Source: Oppiella nova (Eukaryota > Arthropoda > Arachnida > Sarcoptiformes > Oppiidae). From it: a stretch of 29,126 nt of DNA. The notes below the pieces were generated by a model that saw nothing but the letters and a program-made list of their open reading frames with translations, did no database searches and was not told the DNA's origin. Made by a program: the position numbers and the translations under genes. The stretch is from contig CAJPVJ010000286.1 in the NCBI GenBank assembly GCA_905397405.1, positions 1 to 29,126 of the forward strand. The letters run 5' to 3'. Below are positions 10,101 to 21,376 of this stretch, piece after piece (position 1 is the first letter of the stretch; each line of letters opens with the position of its first letter).

Positions 10101-13100
10101 AGGAAAGTGTGGCCAAAATCGGGGAAACTTCTGAACCTAAAGAGGAAAAGGAGGAGTCGGACGGACAGAAAACGGTCATTGCTTTCAAGAGTATTGTCTT
10201 TGACTTCAAACTCAACCAAATATTAGTGACACTGTTTGAAGGCAATGATCTCTGTCCACCACAAGACATCTCTTATATCCCGTGGAATTAAATGTGACAA
10301 TTAGTCGGTCTATTGTTCCCAATGATCCCCATTTGCCAAAACTCAAAGTGAAAGGTATTTTGAGATTAATATTCTGTATAAACTTGGCATCAATTTCAGG
10401 ATTGAAAATCTAAATTACAGGAAAATTGCCAAACATTGAGTTGAAAATAAGTGACACCCAATTGAAGAATTTAATGAATCTATTGCTGACTCTGCCGTTC
10501 GGAAGTCCTTCAGAAGAAGTGGAAGAGACCGATGACACGGATGGCGCGAAGCCATTAAAAGCCGTCCCAAGAAATATAGCGACCATTGAATCGTCGAAAA
10601 TGATGGCCGACGCTCTGAATTTCGTGAAGGAAAGTGTGGCCAAAATTGGGGAAACTTCTGAACCTAAAGAGGAAAAGGAGGAGTCGGACGGACAGAAAAC
10701 GGTCATTGCTTTCAAGAGTATTGTCTTTGACTTCAAACTCAACCAAATATTAGTGACACTGTTTGAAGGCAATGAGAGAAGTGACAAATCGGCGGTCGCA
10801 ACGGCACAGTTGATCCGCTTTGAGATATACGGGGAGCTATTGACTGACACCTCCATATGGGCGACGTGTCTCATTGGGGATCTCTCCCTGAATGACGTCA
10901 GGACTTCAAGAAGTGAATCCGGGATTAAGACACTATTAGAGAAAGAGTTAGTCTTAACAAACATTGTATTTATGAATCTGTTTTTATTATTATTTTTTTC
11001 ATTTGTTTAGTTTGCAAATCGCTTCGACGAGTAGTGCTGAACAGAAGGACTCTATGTTTGTGTTGCAGTTTATTCAGAAATCTAATGAAAGGTTTATTCA
11101 CATAACAATGTCTGGCTTTAGACTAATCCTAGCGTTAGATTATTTACTAAATCTCTCGCAAATGATTACAAAAGCTTTTGAAACGAATGCAGACAAAAGC
11201 GATGAAAATCAAAGCAAAAAAGCAGAGAAACCTATTGAGAGTCAAATGATTAAAGATGTGTCTAAAGCTATAGAAAGAGCTAAACAGTTGTCCAATACTG
11301 GAACTAAGGATGAAGTGGTGAATGTATTGCAATTCAATTTATCTCAAGTGAATGTCGTTTTACTTGAATCTATTGAAATGTCCAATGCGTCGGCAATTAT
11401 ATTGAGCTGTCATTCAGCCATACATTTGAAGCAAAAAACTGATTTCATTCAACTCTCGTGCGATGTCTCAGAGATATCGATGCATTTAACTAATTATGAC
11501 CGATATCTCAGTGCCCATGATGTCGACGCTTATATTATGAGACCGGCAAACCTGAAAATCAACGGATCAGTCAATGGTATTATTGATAAAAATAATTATT
11601 TATCTGAATAATTCTAAAAATAATTATTTGAATTAAATATGTTAGTATTTATCTAAATTTACATAATAATTTGTAATTCAGGTGATGTGCATATGCTTGA
11701 CGTGAGTTTAAGTGAAATTCAGATCTTCATATCGCCCCCAATGGTCAACATTGTGGTCAATATATTGTCAAAAGTGGGTTCGAGTTCTGATACAAACGGT
11801 TCGAGTGAAGAACGAAAGATAAATCCTTCGAATTTGTTTAAACTCCGAGCGAATGATATCAAGAGTTGGTTCTTGAGTTATATACCGGTCGCCGAAGAAG
11901 CGACTGAAGAATTTGAGTCCATTAGCGAAAAGCCTGTAATCTCTTCCAAACAACAACTCTATCTCAATGTGAAGTCCGTTAGCATTATCGTCGAGTCGGG
12001 AGGTCTGGACTCTCAGCCATTAGTTAAATTGAATTCAATTTTCAGTGGAAAACTATCTGGTTATAAATCCCTGTCTGCCAACTGCTCTCTAATCGCTGAT
12101 TATTATAATGAAAATAAATTCTTTTGGGAACCGCTTATAGAGCCCATTGAAGGTATGAAATAGTTTTACAGCTATGAATGAGAAGTGAAACTAATTTCTA
12201 ATTTACCAAAAGGCAAACCAAATCCATGGGATTTCAATGTGAATGTCTTACTCGAAGAAAATGGCAAAATTGATGTTAAACTGGAATCTAGTGAACAGTT
12301 GGAGTTAACTATAACTAAAACTTCATTATTTGTTTTAAGTTCATTGAATGAAGCGTTTTCTAACGCTCTCACTAAAGAGTTGCCTACACGCGAGGATAAT
12401 ATTGTTATTGTCCGTAACTATTTAGGCCTTAATTTGCGTATATTTTTGCTGGACAGTAGTGTTAAGAAACGAAGCACTGATAAAAGTAGTAAAGCTATTG
12501 CTAAAGCTGTCCAAAACGAGACGCTTGTGATAAAAGCCGGGGAAGAGATACCTCTAATCGCGACAGACCTCAAAGAAATAGAGCTTAATATTGGTATTGA
12601 AATTGACAGCGAAAATGAAATTACTCGTAAAATTAAATGTCACGGAAATAACATACGGTAAATCTCTGAGTTGATTAGTGTTTGTACTGTATTGATTAAC
12701 TAATGAATTTATTACGGTATTTAATATTTGATAGCTGCTATAATTTGCCAAAAAAGTCATATCCAAGTAATCTGTTCTGGAAATGGATTGTTGAAGTTCA
12801 AGATGTGGATGCCTTCACCAAAACAATTACCTTCAAATCAAACGCACAGATTGTCAATCAATTTAATACATTTCTCGATATTTATTGTGTTAAAGGAGAA
12901 CAACCATTACATTTAGGGCGCGTTAAACCACTTTCTATTCTGGAACTGCCACTCGATGCCATTTACGGTATGATTTGATTTGTTTTATTTTTTTGTGTTA
13001 AGAATATATTTGATAAATATATTGAAAATTAGGAGAAGATTGTGAGCTTAAAGTGAAACCGTCTGCTGATTACAAGATTAGCGATAAGATAATTGAATGG

Positions 13101-16100
13101 CGAAACTCAGTCGACAAAAGAAGTTCTGCGAAACTATGTCTCCCTTTATGTGATTCTCCGTCTAAACAGCCTTTGATTCTGGAGTCGGTGTCCGAGATTA
13201 TTGCCAGCAATAAGTTCTTCGTTAAAGTCAAATGTGATCACAAAGAAGTGCACTTCGAAGACACCAACGCATCGAATGTCGAATCAGTTTTCTATCAAAT
13301 AAAACTCATACCAATCGTCAAACTTAAGAATCTATTGCCGTATTGTATAAGTTATGCCACCGAAGGAATCGATCAGAACTTACCTCTAGAGTCCGGACAA
13401 GAAGCAGATTTGTCTTCTGTTAGACTCGGAGAGACAGGTCTGCACTCATGTTATGATACATCTATTGTAGATATAATTATTAATCGCAAACATTACTGTA
13501 TTTGGTTTTTAGGCATTCAACTGACTCTAAATGATTATTTGGAAAGAGATTGGAGTTGTTTTAAAGTGATACCCGGATATGGCCCCGAAAGTGATATCCA
13601 CTTATGGAAGTTTGTGACCACAGGGCATGAAAGACCACTTTCACTTGATTTGGCCGTTAAGTTATCGGTGGAGAACTCATCCCTAATAGTCTCTCTATAC
13701 GCGCCCTTTTGGATGATTAACCGGACGTCTCAGCAATTGGTTTATCGCATCGACGACGAGACGGTCTTATATCACGCGCAGACAGTCATCACTCCCGTCC
13801 TCTTGTCATTCAAACCCAAGAGTTTCTTCTGTAAGAAGAAGTTGTGTCTCTCTATCGGTGACTCGAGATTCTCTGACGGCTTCTCCATCGATGTGGTCGG
13901 AAGTAAAGGCAATATAATCGCCAAATCAAAGAACGGAAAATTCAATTATTATGTGTCGGTCGACATACAACTGTCGCGAATTGGTTTGAGTAAAATCGTG
14001 ACAATAACGCCCTTCTACTCGATAATTAATGTGTCGTCCAGTGCTCTGGAAGTGTCTGAAGACAACGACGAGTGGTTCCCAATTGACAGCCTATCAAACA
14101 ATGCCTTTTGGCCCAAACGAACCAAAAATCAGCAGATTTTCTTGAGTTTGGACTCTAAATCTTCGTCTTCACAAGTAATTCAATTTCAGTCTCTTTTTTG
14201 TAACTAATTTCTTGGATCTAATTGTTTATTCCAAAGCCTCTGTCATTGTCTGACTCGTCATCCACTTTGGTTGCGGTCAATGGGCTGTACTTCTACGTTG
14301 ACATCGATATCAGCGAATGGGACGCAACCATCAAAATAAGTGATTATTTTGATGGTTCGGCGCCCGTTATGTTAGTGAATGCACTGAACACTCCCATCAT
14401 GTTTGGCCAAAAAGGAGTGACTGTCTGGTCATCAAAAACTGGTGAACAGAAACACGTGAATACATTGCCGGCAAACCATTCAGTTCACTACACATGGGTT
14501 TTGCCTACTGGTGTCCGTCTACTTGTCTGGAAGTCAAATGATAGAGTCGATGAACAGGTGGTTGACTTGAAATGCGATACATTGCTTGAAGTAGACGTCT
14601 CTCAAGATATTCTTCACACAAAAGTATTTGTGGTTTCATTCCTCGACGGAAAACAAAGAGTTTTGTTGTTTACAAACGACTACTTATTAGCGACGAATGC
14701 ACTTCAGGTGAGCTGTGGATTAAATGTATTTGAATTCATTAAAAATAACCCTAATTTTAAACATAAATTAATTATAGGCGGGAGAGATAACTAAACCCAA
14801 AATGAATGTTGAGTTCATAATGAAAGGAATTGGTCTTTCGGTTGTCAACAATGATATTAATAAAGAGATCCTTTACATAGCAATCACCAGGTTTTTAATG
14901 ATACATTGGTTGTGTGAACATTGTTTGCTTACTTTCTAATGAATTTCAGTTCCGTTTTGTGGGAAATTCGATCAAAAGATTCAAAGCGTTATAAACCACT
15001 TCCCGTTAAGTCAATCGATGCCATCGAGAGCTCATATCAGACGGCTATTCAATCCAGAAATGCCGGACTAAATGTATCCATCGTTTCGAGTGAATCCATG
15101 CAATTAGACTTCACTGACTCGGAAGCACCCAAACTGATTGCCCCTAAAAGTGGACAATTAAGGCAATGATTAGATATTAAAAATGTTTTAATTTAATTTA
15201 AATTTACTTGCTTCTGTAGACGTCTGGCAAACCGAGGCATATGGGTGTCCATTGCTCTGTCCGAACACATCGTACAGTTTCATATGAAAGTGAATCGCCT
15301 ACAAATTGATAACCAAATGCCGGACCATATATTCGAGATCGTTATGTGTCCGGTAGCGCCCCCCAAATCCGTTGTTATTGATCAGTCGCCTAAGAGTTTC
15401 ATAGAGTTGTCGACAATTATCATAAGGCAGGCGACAATTAATCGATTTAAATACAACTCGTTTTTGATTCAAGAATTTCTCATTCAAATTGACGGCGGAT
15501 TGTTGTCAGCGATTCAGGAGTTGACTGAAGCGGCCGTCAAAAAGGAAGACAACACTAAATTGATTGCAAAAGACATCAGAGATATTCTTGCGGTAAACGC
15601 CGTATGAAAATTGTTTCACTGAATAATTGTTGTTTGTGTCAATAGATGAGTACAATCACAGAATCGCTGCTGTCGTCGCGTAAAAGTTATTACGATTTTA
15701 TTCACTTCTCTCCCCTCAAAGTCCACTTGAGTTTCTCAATGGCCGGCGCTGCGGGCGGACAGTTGCCGCTCGGACTCGACTTCTTTGTGCGGTCGGCCGG
15801 TGTGACGCTCACAGAGTTTAATGACGTTGTCTTCAGACTCGACTATTTTGAGCGCAAAAACCTATTACTCGAGAATTCAGAGCTCATCTCAATTGTGACC
15901 AAACACTACACGACTCAAGTGCTCAAACAGTTTTATGTTCTGGTGTTAGGACTGGATTTGATTGGAAATCCTATGAAACTAGCGCTCGGATTGACTGAAG
16001 GCGTCGGTGACTTCTTTTACGAACCATTTCAGGGCATAATTCAAGGTCCGGGAGAATTCGCTGAGGGTATAAGCATTGGTGTCAAGTCTTTAGCGTCGAA

Positions 16101-19100
16101 TGTTGTCGGAGGAGCTGCCGGTGCTCTCGGAAGCATTACTAATACATTAGGCGAAGGAGTGTCAGCGCTGTCCATGGATGACAAGTTTAGACGAGAACGT
16201 CGCTCGCGATTAAACCGAAAGGTTGGGTTCGCAGAGAGCGGCAAAAATCTATTCAAAGGTTTTTACTCTGGAGTGACTGGAGTTATAACACAACCCATTG
16301 AAGGCGCCAAAGAAGATGGCATCGGAGGTATGATCGAGTGATTACTGTATTATTTTTAGCGAGTTTTTAATGTTTTCTGTGGATTGTTAGGTCTGTTCAA
16401 AGGGATGGGTAAAGGCGTTGTGGGTATCATTGCTCAGCCGACTACCGGACTCATCGATTTCACTTCGGGTTCACTGCAAGCCGTAAAACGAGCTGTAGAT
16501 CCCAAGCAAGAGGCCAAACAGATGCGTCCGCCCCGGTATGTCGACCACGACGGCAAACTAAGGCGATATAACAGACATTACGCCTCAGGTGTGGCATTCA
16601 TACTATTTTTGTCTGGGAATTTGTATATAACTGTAAATGTTTTGGTATTTTAATTGTATTGAAAGGCCACACAATTCTAAAGGAAATGGAAAACGGGAAG
16701 TATTCGACGGATAACTATATAACCCACGTCAGTCTCGGCCCAAACGCTTTGATTATGTTGTCCGACAAACGGCTGATGGCAGTCAAGAAGGGTATGATAT
16801 CTCACAACTGGGAGTCTGACTGGTCTGAAGACTGGTATAACTGTCATAAAGTTGCCATTTCTGACGACGGAATGAAACTTAGGATCACAACTAAGGTATC
16901 GATCCATTTAAATAATTAATGGGATTTAAAATCCAGCTTTAATTATCTCTAAAATCGTTTCTTACCGGTATTAATACCTTATTTATGCTGTACTTTATTT
17001 TAATTGCATTGATTCTGAAATCCTGTTTAGAAATAGTGAGGGAAATATATTTTCAAATAAAAGGAAACGATATATCGTTATTTTCTTATAAGATTTTACA
17101 ACAATCTCTCTCTCTGCCAGAAATAACTATCTTTTTATTAAAACAATTAAATATCTTGTAATAAAATACTGGAAAATTTAATTTAATGTAATTTTTTTGT
17201 TTTGACTTTTAAGGAGCAAAAGAAAAAGTTTGGAATATTTTCTGGTGATTCCGATCGTATAATTACCACCAATTCATACGATACAAGTCAGGTGTGTCTC
17301 ACAATTGTACTCTCAATCTGAACACTCAAATTTTCACTCGCTTTCCGTTTAATTGTTTTTGATATTTTCAAGTTATTTATTGTTTTTATTATTGTTTTTT
17401 ATTATTTCTAAACTTTTAAAAAGTTTTTATTACTTCACGAATCTCTCGAACGATAAAACTTTTATTACCTTTTTGTGTGTTTTCTCTCTCACTTAGGCTT
17501 ACCTTTTATTTACACGTCTTCTTATAATTGCATTATTATTATAAAATTAATATAATATAACATAATTTTATTGATATATTTATTGTTTTAAATGAACATT
17601 TTTACGCTTTTCATCCAATTATATGCACTATTAGTGGATGAATATTGACCAGAAAGTGCCTGTTTTTATCATTACTTACAAAATTAATTGTTTTGTTATT
17701 CAAATTCACATTTAATCCATTAGTTACTGCTTTTTTGTTATTCGTTAATCGCATTAGTATGTTGATCACAAATTACATGAATTTCTCATATATTCCGTTT
17801 ACAATCTCTATTAAAATCCGACAATTTTTAATGAATGATTTTGAATCAAAAAAGGTTTAGTAATTTTTGTGATTTTCATTTGATAAGTATAAATATTTGT
17901 GTGTATTTGTTGAGAGACTTATTTTAAATATTCAAATGATATGCAGTTTTTATTGCTTATGATTATTAAGTCATTTCATAGTAAAAGCAATTATTGAGAA
18001 AAAATATTTAAATAGTATTCATTCAGACGAATGAATGCAAAGGAATTAACAAAATTAACAGCAATTATAAGTTTAAAAAGTTACAGCAAAGCAAATGATT
18101 AAAAATTATTTAAAAATTATTTAAAAATACTATTTCCGGAATGCATTTCGTTTGCATAAACTTAATTATGGTTTGTTTTGTCTCTCAATTTTTCATACAT
18201 TAATAACTTTTGTATAATTTGCAGATGTATTGCCTTTGCATCTAAATAGCTATGCGTAAGAAAATTATATATATCTGTGAAGATTGGCGTAAATTTAAAT
18301 TACAATTTTTGTCTCTCCCTAACGATTATTACTGTCAATCAAAAACTATGGCTTTAATTGTCTGAGTTGTTAAACCGCTTTAATTATTACTTTTGCATTA
18401 CACGCCATTCGTAGCCATTATTTCATATGAAAAATTGCTTTTCACGTCTCGAAGTGATTAACAGAGAAATTAATCCTTCGTTTAGTTTTATGGCACTAAA
18501 GAGTGTGACTCTTCTCAGTCTTACAGCATTTGATTTAAAGTCTCAATTCGCTCCCAATTTAACCATTAATTTAATGATTTATTAAATCATTTCATTTTTC
18601 AAGTTTTCGTTTATCTTTTTCTTGATTTTAAAGATAAACTCTTATGCTTTAAATGGTTTTTCATTTTGAATAATATATGATTATTGCGAATAATATTTAT
18701 TTTTATGACATTTTAGAAAACAATTTTTCATCGATTCATTGATTATTTTTTCAATTTATTGTTTTGTATTTGTATTCACGTAATCCTGAGCTCACAGTTT
18801 GTATTCATGTGTTGAAAAAATATTTTCGTATAATATATAAGAAAATGCATTTGAAATTCACAAACTCCAAGATCTTTATGTCACAACACATAAGTTACAG
18901 CACTTATACTGCATTTCATTATGAGTTACGTGTTTCCACTCATTCCCTACCTATTCTTCACATGAATTATTCGTTAGTTTTATTCATACATTGAGTTGAA
19001 ATGTCTTTACATTTCCATTAGTTATATACACTTATTATTTAAATCAATAGCTGTTAGGAATTTTTAACACATTTATTGAAAACTATTACTTGACCAAAAT

Positions 19101-20996
19101 ATACTATAATTATTGTTGAATTGAACTACATTTAAGTTATTAATCCTTACGTCAATTCTTGTTAAAAATACTCATTAATTCATTACATTTATATATTCAT
19201 AATCATAGTATATATTATACAATACAATACCTTTTGATAGTAAAAGTCATATTATTAATAAGTTTCTATAATTCTTATTTTATGATTTATAATAAAATAT
19301 TTTTAATTAACTATTTTCTGTCAATTAAACGGCGATTTTAAAGTTATTAAATTTTATTTTTTGTTGTAAACAATATATTAATATTTCAATCATAACTCGA
19401 CGACTGAGACGTAAAAATTGCTAAAACAAGCAAAACTTGAGAAATGATTTGTTGTGTTCATAAATTTCATTTAATTTAAGGCTATATTTCACTGTTTAGA
19501 GCCATTTCCAAAAGGCATATCATTTATGAAATTAGTTTTTAAATATTTTTATTGTTTTTTATTTTATAGTCCACTGATTTCTCACGTTATGTTTCCAAGT
19601 CATACAACTTATTATACCTTAGATTTTACTCTTATTTTTAGCGAAAAATATTCAAATATATCATTAATTTTAAGATTAATTCTGACCTTTGATCGAAAGC
19701 TAACAAATATTCGCATATTTATTGCAATTTCTATCATATTTCAAACTTTCGTCAAATAAAATTGATTAAATTTTTAGATATTTTATTGAAAACTAATTTC
19801 AATGAATATTTTTATTCAATTAATCGATTCAATAAATGGCTTAATCTGTAAATTATTCAGAGATCTCTTCGGGTCTTTCGTACATTTTTCCCATAAAAAT
19901 AGAAAATTTATTTAATTTCGGATATTTCTATACTTTTTTCAATGAGAGTTTCAGACCAAAGATTTGTCTGTTTTTGAAAATGTTTTCCAATTCACGTCAC
20001 ATCAGATGAATAAATTATTTTAAATACTAATGAGAGAGAGAGAGATTCACATAAGATTTATATAAAGAAAACAAGAAATCAAATAATTCTCTCCTTTAAG
20101 ATCTCGTTTTTTATATGAATACAAATCAGAAAAACATATTTTGTTTCTCTTGAAGTTGTTTTTAATATTTAAAAAACTTTTGCTTTGAGAGAAACTGATG
20201 CCAGACATGAATTGTGAGCAAAATATCTATATTTAATGACATAAATCAAAAATCGGGAAATCTTTAAGTCATGAGCTTTTTTTAATGAGAAGTCTTTTCT
20301 CTACTTTTATGTTTGTGTTAAGCAATAAATCCAATGAGAAGTGAAGTTTAAGTCAGAATATAATCACGAATTTTGATTAGTAGTCGTCGAACAGCAAAAC
20401 CTGTGTTTTGGCGTTATTTTGGTTTTTTTTGCTTTTAAAAAAGAAATAAATTATACAAACATTTGTTTTATGAAATTATTATAATTATAGAAGAATTTGA
20501 TTTAAAGTCTGCTATTTTTGTCCCTTCATTCCTATCACTAATGTATTTGTTTGAAACCCAAACCAAATTGAATTAATCATTTGAATAAAAGTATTTTTAT
20601 AGTTAATTGACTTAATTTGAGATGAGATGAGAGAAAGCTATTGAAGTTATTGACCAGAAATAGTTTTCGCCCAAACTTTTTATTAATTAGAAAACGTGTT
20701 TCCATTCGGACCTCATTTCCCAACAACTGATCACTCACTTGAATGCTTGAAAATTTCAAAATTATAATTATTAATAAAACTTAATTTTTATAATCCAATT
20801 GAGGCTTTCGTTTCAATTGCATCCCAACCCCTCCTCTTATTTTACATAAACTAATGATTAGTATTATATCTGAAGCCAAACGCAGTGTAATTGGCTTTTG
20901 TTCAGCGCTTCCTTCTTATACTAAATCCTAATATTTATGTGTTTTTTGCCGAATCAGTGGCTCATCGAACAGATCAACAAACAGTTGAGACGATAA
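7106..20996 (+). CDS. Vps13: VPS13 bridge-like lipid transfer protein (VPS13A/C class; 24 exons in this model)
   Basis: Rod-shaped protein moving glycerolipids in bulk at membrane contact sites. Exons: 7106-7388, 7621-7895, 7948-7974 (micro-exon, tentative), 8062-8263, 8333-8671, 8728-9102, 9176-9460, 9534-9732, 10266-10354, 10421-10946, 11011-11576, 11682-12152, 12213-12657, 12735-12967, 13033-14174, 14237-14707, 14778-14890, 14950-15162, 15220-15592, 15646-16327, 16391-16588, 16666-16895, 17214-17291, 20958-20996. Phases agree at every junction; predicted length 2,617 residues (human VPS13A 3,174). Domains: N-terminal chorein domain (MVFESLVANLLNKYLSQFVD), RBG rod, an acidic linker in exon 10, VAB beta-propeller (roughly 1250-1800), the LKNLLPYCISY segment near 1534, an ATG2-C-like glycine-rich helical region (about 2300-2500, FFYEPFQG, GMGKGVVGIIAQPTTG) and a DH-like PH domain (about 2503-2617). 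The middle of the rod is shorter than in human VPS13A/C. The start is fixed by the invariant MVFES. All introns but one are GT-AG. Confidence 0.93.
7948..7974 (+). CDS. Vps13: Probable 27-nt micro-exon of VPS13
   Basis: Between TCTGAAG and GTTTCA lie nine codons, AMKNRFYLL, entered and left in phase 0, so the frame is kept with or without them. Human VPS13C has a YLLQPISS stretch at this point of the protein, and without the micro-exon the predicted protein would be missing it. The exon after it starts at 8062 with SSLRQYNRKP. Skipping it (exon 2 straight to 8062) is also possible. The main residual doubt is whether part of the homologous region is encoded by yet another small exon. Confidence 0.5.
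9853..10248 (+). pseudogene. Displaced duplicate of the 5' part of VPS13 exon 10, inside intron 8
   Basis: This 396-bp segment matches 10377-10775 with four substitutions and one 3-bp gap: the last 44 bases of intron 9, the acceptor, and the first ~350 bases of exon 10. It encodes LPNIELKISDTQLKNL and the acidic linker, then stops matching after GGCAATGA. It lies before exon 9, so the order is scrambled. Its acceptor is phase 1 while the exon 8 donor is phase 2, its frame does not continue into exon 9, and it has no obvious donor, so it probably cannot be spliced in. Its coding frame is still open and the 3-bp gap is in frame (one Ser), which points to a very recent event or an assembly artefact. 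Confidence 0.85.
10377..10775 (+). repeat. Parent copy of the duplicated VPS13 segment (intron 9 end plus exon 10 start)
   Basis: This is the copy in the correct position: the acceptor at 10419-10420 follows exon 9 in phase 1, and the frame continues past the duplicated part into the rest of exon 10. It differs from 9853-10248 by an intronic C/G, a synonymous C/G in a Leu codon, an A/C making Glu/Asp, a synonymous C/T in an Ile codon, and three extra bases (one Ser). The copies are direct repeats separated by 128 bp containing exon 9. Confidence 0.9.
15163..15219 (+). other. GC-AG intron of VPS13 (intron 18)
   Basis: The frame runs ...KSGQLR and then into a TGA five bases later. No GT gives a usable join here. 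Cutting at AAG|GCAATG and joining to TTCTGTAG|ACGTCTGG keeps phase 2 and restores ...GQLRRLANRGIWVSIAL, which follows the VPS13 family. The AAG|GCAAT context is like known GC donors. Intron length is 57 bp. Confidence 0.75.
17292..20957 (+). other. Last VPS13 intron, 3.67 kb, A+T-rich
   Basis: It runs from CAG|GTGTGT to TTTTTTGCCGAATCAG|TGG. It is over ten times longer than any other intron in the gene except the duplication-enlarged intron 8. It contains no convincing gene on either strand. It holds one copy of the 97-bp dispersed repeat with a short GA tract (19935-20045). If the intron is not removed, the frame would end nine codons later at 17319-17321, giving a protein without the last helix. 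Confidence 0.7.
19935..20045. repeat. Dispersed 97-bp repeat, copy 1, with a short (GA)n tail
   Basis: Bases 19935-20031 are identical to 26634-26730. The unit begins TTTTTCAATGAGAGTTTCAG, ends TTAAATACTAAT, and is followed here by about 14 bases of GA repeat. It lies in the last VPS13 intron. It has no reading frame and no terminal inverted repeats that I can see. Confidence 0.9.
20958..20996 (+). CDS. Vps13: Detached terminal exon of VPS13 (12 residues plus stop)
   Basis: Exon 23 ends ...NSYDTSQ in phase 0. Here a T-rich tract and CAG acceptor are followed by WLIEQINKQLRR and TAA. The joined end TSQWLIEQINKQLRR corresponds to the human VPS13A end (PEDARWILTKLQEA), which is the final helix of the PH domain. 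The position of the Trp and the hydrophobic spacing fit. No nearer candidate was found between 17292 and 20957. An AATAAA follows 56 bases after the stop. Confidence 0.8.
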   Translation, partial: WLIEQINKQLRR

Positions 20997-21051
20997 ATGA
21001 ACACAAGATTCCCGATTGAAGTGAAAAAAGTTAGAGGAGAAGCGAAAAAAC

Positions 21052-21057
21052 AATAAA
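21052..21057 (+). terminator. Candidate poly(A) signal of VPS13
   Basis: AATAAA 56 bases after the TAA of the detached terminal exon. Its closeness to the stop supports both the exon call and this signal. A further AATAAA lies near 21263. Confidence 0.45.
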
Positions 21058-21376
21058 ATTTTATTTTAATGACAGCTCAACGTAACTGAAAGGCCAGCGA
21101 TTGAAAGCATAACCGAAAACAATATATTGCGAGCAATGGATGAAAGGCTCTTAAGTGTAGAAAATATTCCAATTATTTATTGCACTCTCGATGCCATCAA
21201 TTGGTTTGGTTGGGAAGGAGTCATAGAAAACAGCGAAAAGCAGTCATAAAACAAAAGAGAGAATAAAATTTGAGAGAAAGAGATATAAGAGTAGAGAATA
21301 ATAGTTAGCGAATAGGGCTGTGATTGGAGTGTAATAAAGAGGCAAAACATGCGAACGGCTTAACATTCAAACAGCG

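Noticed and set aside
9886-10964. Long minus-strand frames (127 and 184 codons) opposite VPS13 exon 10 and its copy
   Set aside because: They are antisense shadows of the exon 10 coding sequence; the plus strand carries the VPS13-like protein.
17460-17560. Nearer candidate terminal exon for VPS13 after CTCTCACTTAG (AYLLFTRLL...)
   Set aside because: The encoded residues are purely hydrophobic and do not resemble the family's last helix, while WLIEQINKQLRR at 20958 does.
17627-17700. Candidate exon after CTATTAG beginning WMNIDQKVP
   Set aside because: It starts with Trp in phase 0 but the following residues do not fit the VPS13 C-terminus and no early stop closes it sensibly.
18764-19759. 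Several 60-77 codon plus-strand frames in the last VPS13 intron
   Set aside because: Composition (Phe, Ile, Tyr, Leu, Asn) simply reflects A+T-rich DNA; no start context, motif or splice signal supports them.
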